NCBI RefSeq assembly: GCF_017794965.1
Contig: NZ_CP051240.1
Coordinates: forward strand, 248,001 to 312,000
Length of the DNA: 64,000 bases
Reading direction: 5' to 3'
Origin: Alcanivorax sp.
GTDB lineage: Bacteria > Pseudomonadota > Gammaproteobacteria > Pseudomonadales > Alcanivoracaceae
Below are positions 41,332 through 49,515 of this stretch, piece by piece. Position numbers and translations under genes: made by a program. Position 1 is the stretch's first letter, and each line of letters starts with the position of its first letter. The notes beneath the pieces were generated by a model. It searched no databases. It worked only from the letters and a program-made list of their open reading frames with translations, and was not told where the DNA came from.

Positions 41332-42525
41332 TCAACGATTGTTCTGGGCAATGGGAGGCAGTGTAACACGGCGGTCGCACCAGCGTGTCGGGTTCACCGC
41401 CTTGCCGCGATGGCGTATCTCGAAGTACAGACCACTGGCCATGTTGCCGCCGGAGTTGCCGGCCAGTGCCAGGCTGTCACCGGCAGATACCCATTCCCCC
41501 ACTTCCCGCAACAGGGCCTGATTGTAACCGTACAGGCTCAGGTAGCCTTCGCCATGATCGACAATGGTGAGCAGGCCGTAGCCCCTTAGCCAGTCTGCGA
41601 ACACCACCCGGCCCGGGTGGATGGCTCGAACCGGGGTCCCCCCCGGGGCTGACATGATCACGCCCTGCCAGCGCAGCGCTCCCTCGCGACGACTGTTGTA
41701 GCCAGTGGTGATGCGGCCTGGCAGTGGCCAGGGCAGTTTGCCGGCCAGTTTGCCGAAGGGCTTGCCACCCAGGTCGGCGGGAATATCGTCAAAACTGCGG
41801 CGCATCTCTTCCAGCAAGGCGGCAAGGCGTTGCTGGTCGGTCTTTAGTTGGTTGATGTCCTTGCCGCGGTTATCCAGCGAGCGGTTCAGGGCGGCCAGAC
41901 TCTGCTGGCGTTTCTGCTGGGCTTGTTCCAGCTTGCTGGCATGGCGGGCTATTTCTGCGCGTTTATCCAGCAGTGCCTGACGCGCGCTGGCAACCCGCTC
42001 GCCAACGGCCTGCAGTTCTGTCAGCTCGGCCCGGACCGCCTTCAGGCGCTGGGTGCGGGCGCGTTGATAATATTCCTGGTATCGCATCAGTCGGGCAATT
42101 TGATCGGGTTGTTCCTGATTGAGCAACAACTTGAGTCGCTCCTGGCGGCCGCTTTGATAGCTGGCGCGGACCGTGCGGGCGAGCCATTCCACCTGGGTGC
42201 GCTTGTCCCTGGCCAGGGCGGCCTGTTCCTTTTCCAGAGTGGCTAACTTGCGCTTCGCCTCTGCCTCGCGCTGTTCCAGATCACGCTGCTCTTTGGCCAG
42301 TCGGCTGATGCGCAGCTCGGCCTCACGCAGGTCTGCCTGCACGGAATCGCGTTGCCGGAGTTCTTTGGCCTGGGCCTGGCTGAGTTCGCTGATGCGGCTT
42401 TTCAGGGCTTCCAGTTCGGCCTTGGAGGGTGTGCTGTCTGCGTGAGCGGGAAGGCAAAGCAGTGCCAGCAAGGTCAGCCCGAAGAGCCGTCCGGCGACGG
42501 GGGAGAAAGGGACGCTGATTGGCAT
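41332..42525 (-). CDS. EnvC-like murein hydrolase activator
   Basis: A 397-residue periplasmic protein with a signal peptide (GLTLLALLCLPAHA), a long coiled coil (about 30-260, dense in E, L, R and Q heptads) and a C-terminal degenerate LytM/M23 domain. The domain shows FADWLRGYGLLTIVDHGEGYLSLYGYNQ and SLYFEIR-type text (here GLYFEIRHRGKAVNP). The active-site zinc ligands of true M23 peptidases are incomplete, as in E. coli EnvC, which activates the AmiA and AmiB amidases at the division septum. The ATG at 42525 is chosen so that the signal peptide is N-terminal. Confidence 0.92.
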   Translation of the reverse strand: MPISVPFSPVAGRLFGLTLLALLCLPAHADSTPSKAELEALKSRISELSQAQAKELRQRDSVQADLREAELRISRLAKEQRDLEQREAEAKRKLATLEKEQAALARDKRTQVEWLARTVRASYQSGRQERLKLLLNQEQPDQIARLMRYQEYYQRARTQRLKAVRAELTELQAVGERVASARQALLDKRAEIARHASKLEQAQQKRQQSLAALNRSLDNRGKDINQLKTDQQRLAALLEEMRRSFDDIPADLGGKPFGKLAGKLPWPLPGRITTGYNSRREGALRWQGVIMSAPGGTPVRAIHPGRVVFADWLRGYGLLTIVDHGEGYLSLYGYNQALLREVGEWVSAGDSLALAGNSGGNMASGLYFEIRHRGKAVNPTRWCDRRVTLPPIAQNNR

Positions 42526-42637
42526 GGTTTTACCTTCCCCCCCAAGGGGTGTGTATACTTGGCGCCGATTTTTCATCGATCCTGATGCGGGGGGCTTGCC
42601 CCGCAAGACGGATTAACGCCACTGATTCGGGGTTCCC

Positions 42638-43054
42638 ATGAGCCAACTGTTTGAATTCGCCAGCAACCATTATCTTCTGGTGTCCGCCTTTTTCCTGCTG
42701 TGGGCTGTATTTTTCGTGCTTGAATCCCGCCGCGGCGGCAAGCCGGTGACGCCACAGATGGCCACCAATATGGTCAACCGGGAAGAGGCTGTCATTGTGG
42801 ATCTGCGCGACAGCGATGAGTTTCGCGCCGGCCACATTGCCGGTAGCCTCAATATTCCGGCCGGTCAGGCTCTAGAGCGTATTGCAGAACTGGAAAAATA
42901 CAAGGGCAAACCGCTGATTCTGACTTGTGATATGGGCAGCAAGGCCTCACATCTTGGCAGGCAGCTGCGTCCCAAGGGCTTTGATAACCTTTTCCGGATT
43001 CAGGGGGGCATCAACGCCTGGCGTTCTGCCTCACTGCCGGTGGTGAAAGGCTAA
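42638..43054 (+). CDS. Membrane-anchored rhodanese-like protein (YibN-like)
   Basis: A 138-residue protein with an N-terminal membrane helix (NHYLLVSAFFLLWAVFFVL) and a rhodanese domain (about 40-135): VDLRDSDEFRAGHIAGSLNIP, then the active-site cysteine in LTCDMGSKASHLG. It is divergent from envC and 17 bp before grxC, the common yibN-grxC-secB order. Sulfur transfer is the family activity; the physiological acceptor is unknown. Confidence 0.93.
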   Translation: MSQLFEFASNHYLLVSAFFLLWAVFFVLESRRGGKPVTPQMATNMVNREEAVIVDLRDSDEFRAGHIAGSLNIPAGQALERIAELEKYKGKPLILTCDMGSKASHLGRQLRPKGFDNLFRIQGGINAWRSASLPVVKG

Positions 43055-43071
43055 TTACAGGAGGGTAGACC

Positions 43072-43332
43072 ATGGCGAAAGTGGAACTCTATACAACCGC
43101 GTGGTGCCCTTTCTGTGTCCGCGCCAAGCGGCTGCTGGACAGCAAGAATGTGTCCTACCAGGACACCGATGTGGACCGCGATCCGTCACAGCGTCAGGTA
43201 ATGATGCAACGTGGCGGCGCCCATACGGTGCCGCAGATCTTTATTAATGATCACCCCGTGGGCGGGTGTGATGAACTCTATGCTCTCGAGCGGGCGGGGG
43301 AACTGGATGCCCTGCTCGGAGCCGATCAGTAA
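43072..43332 (+). CDS. grxC: Glutaredoxin 3
   Basis: An 86-residue dithiol glutaredoxin that reduces disulfides and glutathione mixed disulfides in the cytoplasm. The active site CPFC is at about residues 12-15 in TTAWCPFCVRAKRLL. TVPQIFINDHPVGGCDEL holds the cis-proline and the glutathione-binding GG. It is preceded by GGAGGG and followed 12 bp later by secB. Confidence 0.96.
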   Translation: MAKVELYTTAWCPFCVRAKRLLDSKNVSYQDTDVDRDPSQRQVMMQRGGAHTVPQIFINDHPVGGCDELYALERAGELDALLGADQ

Positions 43333-43344
43333 CTGGAGAGAACA

Positions 43345-43818
43345 ATGGCTGACGAACAACAACAGGTTTTCCAACTGCAGCGTGTGTACCTGAAAGATGC
43401 GTCCTTTGAATGTCCCGGCGCACCGGAAGTGTTCCTGCAGGAGTGGAAGCCCAAGGTAAACGTGCAGATCAACAACGGTGCCCGTCGCGTGGGCGAAAGC
43501 ACCGAGTACGAAGTGGAGCTGACCGTCACGGTGACGGCAAAGGACGAGAAGGAAGAAAAGACCTTCTATCTGGCCGAAGTGAAGCAGGCCGGCATCTTCA
43601 CCGTGAAGGGGATTGAGGGCGAAGAGCTGGGTCAGCTGCTGGGCGCCTACTGCCCGAACCTGCTGTTCCCCTACGTGCGTGAAGTTGTCTCTGACCTGGT
43701 CGCCAAGGGGTCCTTCCCGCAAATGCTGCTGCAGCCGATCAACTTCGACGCCCTGTACCAACAGCAGCGTCAACAGCAGGCGGCGCAGGCTGAGGCGAAG
43801 GGCGAAACGGTTCAGTGA
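43345..43818 (+). CDS. secB: Protein-export chaperone SecB
   Basis: SecB keeps precursor proteins unfolded and hands them to SecA. The 157-residue protein starts with QQQVFQLQRVYLKDASFECP, the family N terminus. It has EVELTVTVTAKDEKEEKTFYLAEVKQAGIF and the LLGAYCPNLLFPYVREVVSDLVAKGSFPQ signature, then a glutamine-rich tail. The stop (TGA) falls within the left arm of a 7-bp repeat element. Confidence 0.97.
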   Translation: MADEQQQVFQLQRVYLKDASFECPGAPEVFLQEWKPKVNVQINNGARRVGESTEYEVELTVTVTAKDEKEEKTFYLAEVKQAGIFTVKGIEGEELGQLLGAYCPNLLFPYVREVVSDLVAKGSFPQMLLQPINFDALYQQQRQQQAAQAEAKGETVQ

Positions 43819-43969
43819 ACAGTTAACAGTGAATAGTGAACAGCGCCGCGAAGCGGGGTTGTCAGTTCATAAACGAAAGAGGCCGCGCTCAGGCATTGGG
43901 CGCGGCCTCTTGCGTTTAAGGCTAAAACAAACCAGCCCCGCGCGCTGTTCACTATTCACTGTTCACTGC
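43813..43969. repeat. Composite convergent element between secB and trmL
   Basis: The left arm 43813-43847 (CAGTGAA, CAGTTAA, CAGTGAA, TAGTGAA) and the right arm about 43942-43969 (TCACTAT, TCACTGT, TCACTGC on the plus strand) flank a long hairpin at 43871-43917 built on AAGAGGCCGCGC...GCGCGGCCTCTT. That hairpin is a near copy of the terminator at 25032-25077 and is expected to terminate both genes. The TrmL C-terminal residues (VNSE) and its stop are encoded by the right arm. Confidence 0.85.
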
Positions 43970-44425
43970 TCCCACATATCCCAACTGCCGCCACGCCTCA
44001 TACACCGTGACGGCGACGGCGTTGCTGAGATTGAGGCTGCGGCTGTCGGGGACCATGGGCAGGCGCAGACGTTGTTCGGCGGGGAGGGAGTCGATGATGG
44101 CCGGGGGCAGGCCGCGGGTTTCCGGGCCAAATAGCAGTACGTCGCCCTCCCTGAATGGGGCGTCACTGTGGGGGCGGCTGGCTTTGGTGGTCAGGGCAAA
44201 TACTCGTTGCTCGGGAATCTGCTGCAAAAATGTCTCGAAGTTGCGGTGAATGTGCAGGTTGGCGAATTCCCGATAGTCCAGTCCGGCCCGCCGCAGCTTC
44301 TTTTCATCCAGAGAGAAGCCCAGTGGCTCGATCAGGTGCAGGGTGGCGCCGGTGTTGGCGGCCAGACGAATGATGTTACCGGTGTTAGGTGGAATTTCCG
44401 GTTCGTAGAGGGCAATGTGCAGCAT
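43952..44425 (-). CDS. trmL: tRNA (cytidine/uridine-34 2'-O)-methyltransferase
   Basis: TrmL methylates the wobble-base ribose of certain leucine tRNAs using S-adenosylmethionine. The 157-residue SPOUT enzyme shows MLHIALYEPEIPPNTGNIIRLAANTGA, LHLIEPLGFSLDEKKLRRAGLDY and the knot region LLFGPETRGLP, with SLNLSNAVAVTVYEAWRQL near the end. The size is normal. Its last codons and stop lie in a repeat arm. Confidence 0.95.
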   Translation of the reverse strand: MLHIALYEPEIPPNTGNIIRLAANTGATLHLIEPLGFSLDEKKLRRAGLDYREFANLHIHRNFETFLQQIPEQRVFALTTKASRPHSDAPFREGDVLLFGPETRGLPPAIIDSLPAEQRLRLPMVPDSRSLNLSNAVAVTVYEAWRQLGYVGAVNSE

Positions 44426-44493
44426 TGTGTTTTGCCGTCAGGGCGGCGCCATGGTACTGATTAGGGAGTGCCAAAGGATAACAGGGAATCAGA

Positions 44494-44835
44494 ATGAAGC
44501 GAGGATGGCGAATCGGGTTGGCAATCGTGCCGGCCCTGCTGCTGGTGGGTTGTGAGAGTGAACCTGAAGGGCAGCTGCTGGAAGTGGCGCCTTACCGGAC
44601 CGCGTGTATTGGCGTAGGGCCCATGGAGTGCCTGCAGGTGCGCCGTGACGGTGAGGAGAGCTATTCGCTGTTTTACAGCAAGATCGAAGGGTTTGAGTTT
44701 GAATCAGGCTATCAGTACACCCTGCGTGTAAAGGTGACTCCGGTGAAGGATGCGCCTACAGATGCCAGCTCCGAGCGTTATACGCTGCTGGAAGTGGTGG
44801 AAAAGGCGGATGTGAACCAGCAGGAGGCTCCCTGA
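44494..44835 (+). CDS. DUF4377-type lipoprotein
   Basis: A 113-residue small lipoprotein. The signal ends in ALLLVGC near residue 20. The body matches the DUF4377 pattern: ACIGVGPMECLQVR near 37, then a FYSKIEGFEFESGYQYTLRVKV stretch and YTLLEVV near the end. The family's function is unknown. It is followed 3 bp later by the next gene, so the two are probably cotranscribed. Confidence 0.8.
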   Translation: MKRGWRIGLAIVPALLLVGCESEPEGQLLEVAPYRTACIGVGPMECLQVRRDGEESYSLFYSKIEGFEFESGYQYTLRVKVTPVKDAPTDASSERYTLLEVVEKADVNQQEAP

Positions 44836-44838
44836 CCC

Positions 44839-45165
44839 TTGCGCTGTGTGTATCAGGCCCGGGACGGGCTGGAAGCTCATGTGGTGGCCGATCTGCTCCA
44901 GCAAGTGGGTATTGCCGCGCGGGTGCAGGGAGACCTGTTACAGGGCGGGATGGGAGAGCTGCCGGCGTCAGGCCTGGTTGCCGTATGGGTAGATAATGAG
45001 GAAGAAGCCCGCGCCCGGGAGCTGGTGGAAGAGTATCAGCGCGAGCAACCAGAGCTGCCTGAGTCGCGGTCCCCATCAACACCGTTATCCTCGGCGGGTT
45101 TCCTGTCAGGTTTGCTGGTGGGGTTCTTTGCCGGGGTGCTGGTGATGTTGATGCTGTTGAGATGA
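44839..45165 (+). CDS. DUF2007-domain small membrane protein
   Basis: A 108-residue protein with a DUF2007 domain (about 1-75: VYQARDGLEAHVVADLLQQVGIAARVQGDLL, then ELPASGLVAVWVDNEEEARARELVEEY) and a C-terminal membrane helix (FLSGLLVGFFAGVLVMLMLL). The function is unknown; the domain is PII-like in shape in solved relatives. The only reasonable start is TTG at 44839, overlapping no other gene and 3 bp after the lipoprotein stop. The stop abuts a 7-bp array at 45165. Confidence 0.78.
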   Translation: MRCVYQARDGLEAHVVADLLQQVGIAARVQGDLLQGGMGELPASGLVAVWVDNEEEARARELVEEYQREQPELPESRSPSTPLSSAGFLSGLLVGFFAGVLVMLMLLR

Positions 45166-45264
45166 GTTTAAAGTTGAAAGTTCAAAGTTGAAAAGAGAGA
45201 GCCTGGCTGCTTTGGCGTAGGTTGGCGCGGGCTTTGGTCTTTGCGTGAAGCATGAAGCGGCCGC
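45165..45264. repeat. 7-bp arrays between the DUF2007 gene and typA
   Basis: 45165-45199 has units AGTTTAA, AGTTGAA, AGTTCAA, AGTTGAA starting at the stop of the DUF2007 gene. 45244-45264 has a short GCGTGAA-family array (GCGTGAA, GCATGAA). Unlike the four composites, the two sides belong to different unit families. Confidence 0.65.
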
Positions 45265-45269
45265 AGCCA

Positions 45270-45302
45270 TAAAAAAAACCGGGTTGGTACCCGGTTTTTT
45301 TT
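45270..45302. terminator. Bidirectional terminator between the DUF2007 gene and typA
   Basis: AAAACCGGGT, a loop, then ACCCGGTTTT, with A-run and T-run on opposite sides. It is placed between two convergent genes. Confidence 0.9.
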
Positions 45303-45317
45303 GGTTGCCGTTCAGTA

Positions 45318-47129
45318 TCAGGCGCGGCCGGCGCGCTTGCGTTCGGTTTCCGTGAGCAGTTTCTTGCGCAGACGCAGGCTTTCCGGAGTGACTTCCACCA
45401 GCTCGTCATCTTCGATGAAGTCCAGTGCCTGTTCCAGGCTGAAGCGGATCGGCGGGGTCAGTACGATGTTCTCATCGGTGCCGGAGGCGCGCATGTTAGT
45501 CAGCTGCTTGCCCTTGGTGGGGTTCACCGCCAGGTCGTTGCCGCGGCTGTGAATGCCGATGATCTGGCCTTCGTACACGTCAACGTTCGGGTCGATCAGC
45601 ATGCGGCCACGTTCCTGCAGGTTGAACAGGGCGAAGCCCAGCGCCTTGCCCTTCACCATGGAGACCAGCACACCATTGATGCGCTTGGCCATGTCACCCG
45701 GCTTGAACTCGCCGTAGTGGCTGAAGGTGCTGTTCAGGATGCCAGTACCAGAGGTGAGTGTCAGGAACTGGCTGCGGAAACCGATCAGGCCACGGCTGGG
45801 AACGAGGAATTCCAGGCGAACCCGGCCCTTGCCGTCCGGTTCCATGTTGGTCATTTCGGCCTTGCGCAGACCCAGCTGCTCCATGATGGAACCCTGGTGC
45901 TGCTCTTCCACATCGGCCACCACGGTTTCGTAGGGCTCCTGCTTCTCGCCGTTCTCTTCGCGGATAATCACCTGGGGGCGACCGACCGCCAGCTCGAAGC
46001 CTTCACGACGCATATTCTCGATCAGCACCGACAGGTGCAGTTCACCACGGCCGGACACGCGGAACTGGTCGGCGCTGCCGGTTTCTTCCACGCGCAGAGC
46101 CACGTTGTGCTTTAGTTCGGCGTCCAGGCGCTCGCGGATCTGGCGGCTGGTCACGAACTTGCCTTCCTGGCCAGCGAACGGGGAGGTGTTCACATGGAAG
46201 AACATGCTCACGGTGGGCTCGTCCACGCTCAGCGGCGGCAGCGCTTCCACATTGGCCGGATCACACAGGGTGTCGGAAATGTTCAGCGGATCGAGGCCGG
46301 TGATACAGACGATCTCACCGGCGGACGCGGCAGGGGCGTCGACACGTTCAAGGCCGTGGTAGCCCATGATGGTCAGAATTTTACCGTTGCGCACGGCGCC
46401 GTCAGCACCGATCACTTTCACCGGGCTGTTGGCCTTGATCTGGCCACGCTTGACCCGACCGATACCGATGATGCCCAGGTAGCTGTTGTAATCCAGAGAG
46501 GAGATCTGCATCTGGAACGGGCCGTCGGCGTCCACATCCGGGTAGTCCACCTTGTCGACGATGGCCTGCAGCAGCGGCGTCATGTCGTCAGCCAGATTGT
46601 CTGCTTCCAGGCCGGCGATACCGTTAAGGGCGGAGGCATAGATCACCGGGAAGTCCAGTTGCTCATCGGTGGCTCCCAGGTTGTCGAACAGGTCGAACAC
46701 CTGATCCATTACCCAGTCAGGACGGGCGCCAGGGCGGTCGATCTTGTTGATCACCACGATCGGCTTGAGGCCGGCAGCGAAGGCTTTCTGGGTCACGAAG
46801 CGGGTCTGGGGCATGGGGCCGTCTACCGCGTCTACCAGCAGCAGTACGGAATCCACCATGGACATCACCCGCTCTACTTCACCGCCAAAGTCGGCGTGTC
46901 CGGGGGTGTCCACGATGTTGATGCGGTAATCGTTCCACTGAATAGCGGTGTTCTTGGAGAGGATGGTGATGCCACGCTCCTTCTCCAGATCGTTGGAATC
47001 CATCACCCGCTCGATGTCGCCAGCGCGATCTCCCAGGGTGCCGGATTGTTGCAGCAGCTTGTCCACCAGGGTGGTTTTGCCGTGGTCAACGTGGGCGATA
47101 ATGGCAATATTGCGCAGGCGTTCAATCAC
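45318..47129 (-). CDS. typA: Translational GTPase TypA/BipA
   Basis: TypA is a ribosome-binding GTPase important for 50S assembly and stress or cold growth. The 603-residue protein begins with the G domain IAIIAHVDHGKTTLVDKLL, then DTPGHADFGGEVERV and VVINKIDRPGARPDW, followed by EF-G-like domains and a C-terminal domain with the GTGILNSTFSHYGEF region. The start is GTG at 47129, which gives the family N terminus VIERLRNIAIIAHV. An upstream-extended frame reaching 47327 has no homology pattern. It is divergent from the retropepsin-like gene at 47384; the 254 bp between show nothing I can assign. Confidence 0.96.
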   Translation of the reverse strand: MIERLRNIAIIAHVDHGKTTLVDKLLQQSGTLGDRAGDIERVMDSNDLEKERGITILSKNTAIQWNDYRINIVDTPGHADFGGEVERVMSMVDSVLLLVDAVDGPMPQTRFVTQKAFAAGLKPIVVINKIDRPGARPDWVMDQVFDLFDNLGATDEQLDFPVIYASALNGIAGLEADNLADDMTPLLQAIVDKVDYPDVDADGPFQMQISSLDYNSYLGIIGIGRVKRGQIKANSPVKVIGADGAVRNGKILTIMGYHGLERVDAPAASAGEIVCITGLDPLNISDTLCDPANVEALPPLSVDEPTVSMFFHVNTSPFAGQEGKFVTSRQIRERLDAELKHNVALRVEETGSADQFRVSGRGELHLSVLIENMRREGFELAVGRPQVIIREENGEKQEPYETVVADVEEQHQGSIMEQLGLRKAEMTNMEPDGKGRVRLEFLVPSRGLIGFRSQFLTLTSGTGILNSTFSHYGEFKPGDMAKRINGVLVSMVKGKALGFALFNLQERGRMLIDPNVDVYEGQIIGIHSRGNDLAVNPTKGKQLTNMRASGTDENIVLTPPIRFSLEQALDFIEDDELVEVTPESLRLRKKLLTETERKRAGRA

Positions 47130-47383
47130 GAGTGTTGGCTCCAGTGAAGAATGGGCGGAACCGCTCCGGGTCCCGCAGGGGCGCGCATTATAACAGCGCT
47201 GGTGGCAGGGGATAGCCCATCGGTCAGCTTTCTTGTTTGTGAACTGGTTCATGATTTTACGGTTGTTCCTGCGAAGAACGCCGGGATGACCTAGAATGGC
47301 GCAACCTTTTCGTCCCGGCTTAGTCACAAAGCTGTCTCTCTTACCGGTTCTCCGGGCAGTAACGCTTTTAGATTCAGGTTGTT

Positions 47384-47980
47384 ATGATGCGATTCTCTCT
47401 TTGGCTGATGTTGGCCGGCTGCACTCTTGTGGCACAGGCCCAGGGGCCTGCCAGCAAGGTGATTTACGGCTTGAACGAGCATGTCCAGCTTCGCGAATTG
47501 GGGGTGAGTGTGCCGGCCAAACTGGATACCGGAGCAGAATCCGCTTCTCTGAGCGCCCGCCACATCCGCATTTTTGAACGCGACGGGGTGGACATGGTCG
47601 AGTTTGACCTGGCGTTGATGAAGCAGGACCGAGAGGCGCTGGGGATCAAGCGGGAGCAGTGGGATGATATTCAGCTGCCCCTGGTGGGGCATGTGCGTAT
47701 CAAACGACTTGCAGAGAGTCTCGTGGAGGAAGAAAGAGGGTACAATCGACGCCCCATGGTCATGCTGACGGTGTGCATGGGGCGGCGGGCAGAGCAGATC
47801 GAGGTCAATCTGACTGACCGCAGTGATTTCAGCTACCCGCTGCTGATCGGGGCAGATGCCCTGAAGCGTCTCGGGGCCGTGGTCGATCCCTCTCTGGTGA
47901 TGACCGCCGGCAAGCCTCGCTGCACGCTGGAACTGGATGAACAACACGACGACACGACGGAGGCTGCCGAGGCGCAATAA
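47384..47980 (+). CDS. Retropepsin-like protease family protein (PF05618 type, formerly 'ATP-dependent zinc protease')
   Basis: A 198-residue exported protein with a signal peptide ending in AQA and a single-lobe aspartic protease fold. The catalytic motif is VPAKLDTGAESASLSARH near residue 47. A C-terminal YPLLIGADALKRLGAVVDP is the family end. The family was long annotated as zinc proteases, but the DTGA motif fits a retropepsin. It is first in a tight three-gene operon with the transglutaminase-like 7TM protein (1-bp overlap) and the ATP-grasp protein, a conserved gammaproteobacterial set. The substrate is unknown. Confidence 0.88.
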   Translation: MMRFSLWLMLAGCTLVAQAQGPASKVIYGLNEHVQLRELGVSVPAKLDTGAESASLSARHIRIFERDGVDMVEFDLALMKQDREALGIKREQWDDIQLPLVGHVRIKRLAESLVEEERGYNRRPMVMLTVCMGRRAEQIEVNLTDRSDFSYPLLIGADALKRLGAVVDPSLVMTAGKPRCTLELDEQHDDTTEAAEAQ

Positions 47981-49515
47981 TGGGTTCAGTGAAGTTTCAG
48001 GCTCGCCTTCTGGCGTTAATGCTGCTGTTGCTGGGCGCGGGCAGCATTCTTTATCAGGTGTTTGTCCAGGATGTTCCCCTGAGTCAGGACGAGAAAGATC
48101 CGGTCTGGGTGATTGATGCCCAGGTGGGTTTTACCGCCAGACCCAATAAACCCGTCAAGGTGCGCATGTTCGTGCCGCCGCAGGGGAGCGGATTTACCAC
48201 CCTCAATGAGAGTTTCATTTCCAACAATTACGGCGTGAACGTGAACGAGGAAAAGGGCAACCGGCAGGTGACCTGGTCCTCTCGCCGTGCGGACGGCCGC
48301 CAGTTTCTTTACTACCGGTTGATGCTGACCCATCGCTATGCCCAGGCGGGCGAGGTGGCGCCCGGCCCGCAGTTTCGACAGGCCCCCAATGTACAAGGCC
48401 CTGAACGCCTGGCTGCCGAGGCGCTGCTGGAGCCCATCCGTCAGCATTCTGCGGATGTGGAAACCTTTATCAGTGAGACCATCAAGCGGGTCAACGAGCT
48501 GGAGAATGACAACGCCCAGTTGTTGCTCGGCAGTGATGTTTCCGCACTCAATCGCGCCCGTGTGGTCGATCTGCTGCTGGGGTTGTCCCATATCCCGGTA
48601 GAGCCGGTGCATACCTTGCGTCTGGCAGAGTCCCAGGAGCAGGAGCCCGAGTTGTGGCTGCGCAGTTATAACGGTCGCGAGTGGCTGTACTTCAACCCGG
48701 TCAATGGCCAGCAGGGCCTCCCGGAGGACCGTCTGGTGTGGTGGCGCGGCTGGGAGCCGCTGATGAAGGTGGACGGAGGCAAGTCGGCGGACATGGTGTT
48801 CAGCGTGCATCGCAATGAAATGAGTGCATTGCAGCTGGCCCAGACCCTGCGCACGAAGGATGCCAGCAGCTTTATCGATTTTTCCCTTTATGAATTGCCG
48901 CTGCCGGCACAGCAACTCTACCGCACCCTGATCATGATTCCATTCGGGGTAATCCTGGTGCTGGTGATGCGGTCGCTGGTGGGGATGGAAACCCTGGGTA
49001 CCTTTACCCCGGTGCTGATTGCCCTGGCTTTCCGCGAGACGCAGGTAATATACGGCGTGTTGCTGTTTGTGTTCATCACGGCGCTGGGGCTGTCGTTACG
49101 CTCCTATCTTGAACACCTGAAATTACAGTTGTTACCCAGGCTCTCGGTGGTGCTGACCTTTGTCGTGATGGTGATGGCGTTGATGAGCCTGGTGGGCTAC
49201 AAGCTGGGTATCGGTTCCGGGTTGTCCGTGGGATTGTTCCCCATGGTGGTGTTGACCATGGTGATCGAGCGGACCTCCATCGTCTGGGAAGAGCGGGGTG
49301 GCAGCCAGTCACTCAAGGTGGGGCTGGGGACGCTTGTGGTAGCGGTACTCAGTCATCTGCTGATGGTCTGGCAGCCGCTGTCCTACTTTGCCTTCACGTT
49401 CCCCGGGGTGCTGCTGTGTGTGGCGGCCTTCATGGTGATGATGGGGCATTATCGAGGCTACCGTATCACTGAGCTGGTGCGTTTCCGGGCCATGGTGGAT
49501 GGAGACAAGCACTGA
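47980..49515 (+). CDS. Inactive transglutaminase fused to seven membrane helices
   Basis: A 511-residue membrane protein. One N-terminal helix (LLALMLLLLGAGSILYQVF) is followed by a large periplasmic domain (about 30-310) of the inactive transglutaminase type. Then come seven hydrophobic segments (about 315-500: LIMIPFGVILVLVMRSLVG, TFTPVLIALAF and so on). In the transglutaminase part I see no Cys-His-Asp arrangement, in line with the family name. It starts within the stop of the retropepsin-like gene and its stop overlaps the next start, so the products probably act together at the inner membrane. Confidence 0.88.
   Translation: MGSVKFQARLLALMLLLLGAGSILYQVFVQDVPLSQDEKDPVWVIDAQVGFTARPNKPVKVRMFVPPQGSGFTTLNESFISNNYGVNVNEEKGNRQVTWSSRRADGRQFLYYRLMLTHRYAQAGEVAPGPQFRQAPNVQGPERLAAEALLEPIRQHSADVETFISETIKRVNELENDNAQLLLGSDVSALNRARVVDLLLGLSHIPVEPVHTLRLAESQEQEPELWLRSYNGREWLYFNPVNGQQGLPEDRLVWWRGWEPLMKVDGGKSADMVFSVHRNEMSALQLAQTLRTKDASSFIDFSLYELPLPAQQLYRTLIMIPFGVILVLVMRSLVGMETLGTFTPVLIALAFRETQVIYGVLLFVFITALGLSLRSYLEHLKLQLLPRLSVVLTFVVMVMALMSLVGYKLGIGSGLSVGLFPMVVLTMVIERTSIVWEERGGSQSLKVGLGTLVVAVLSHLLMVWQPLSYFAFTFPGVLLCVAAFMVMMGHYRGYRITELVRFRAMVDGDKH

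Noticed and set aside
46194..47147. Plus-strand open frame opposite typA
   Set aside because: Antisense shadow of a conserved GTPase gene; no start signal and no domain.
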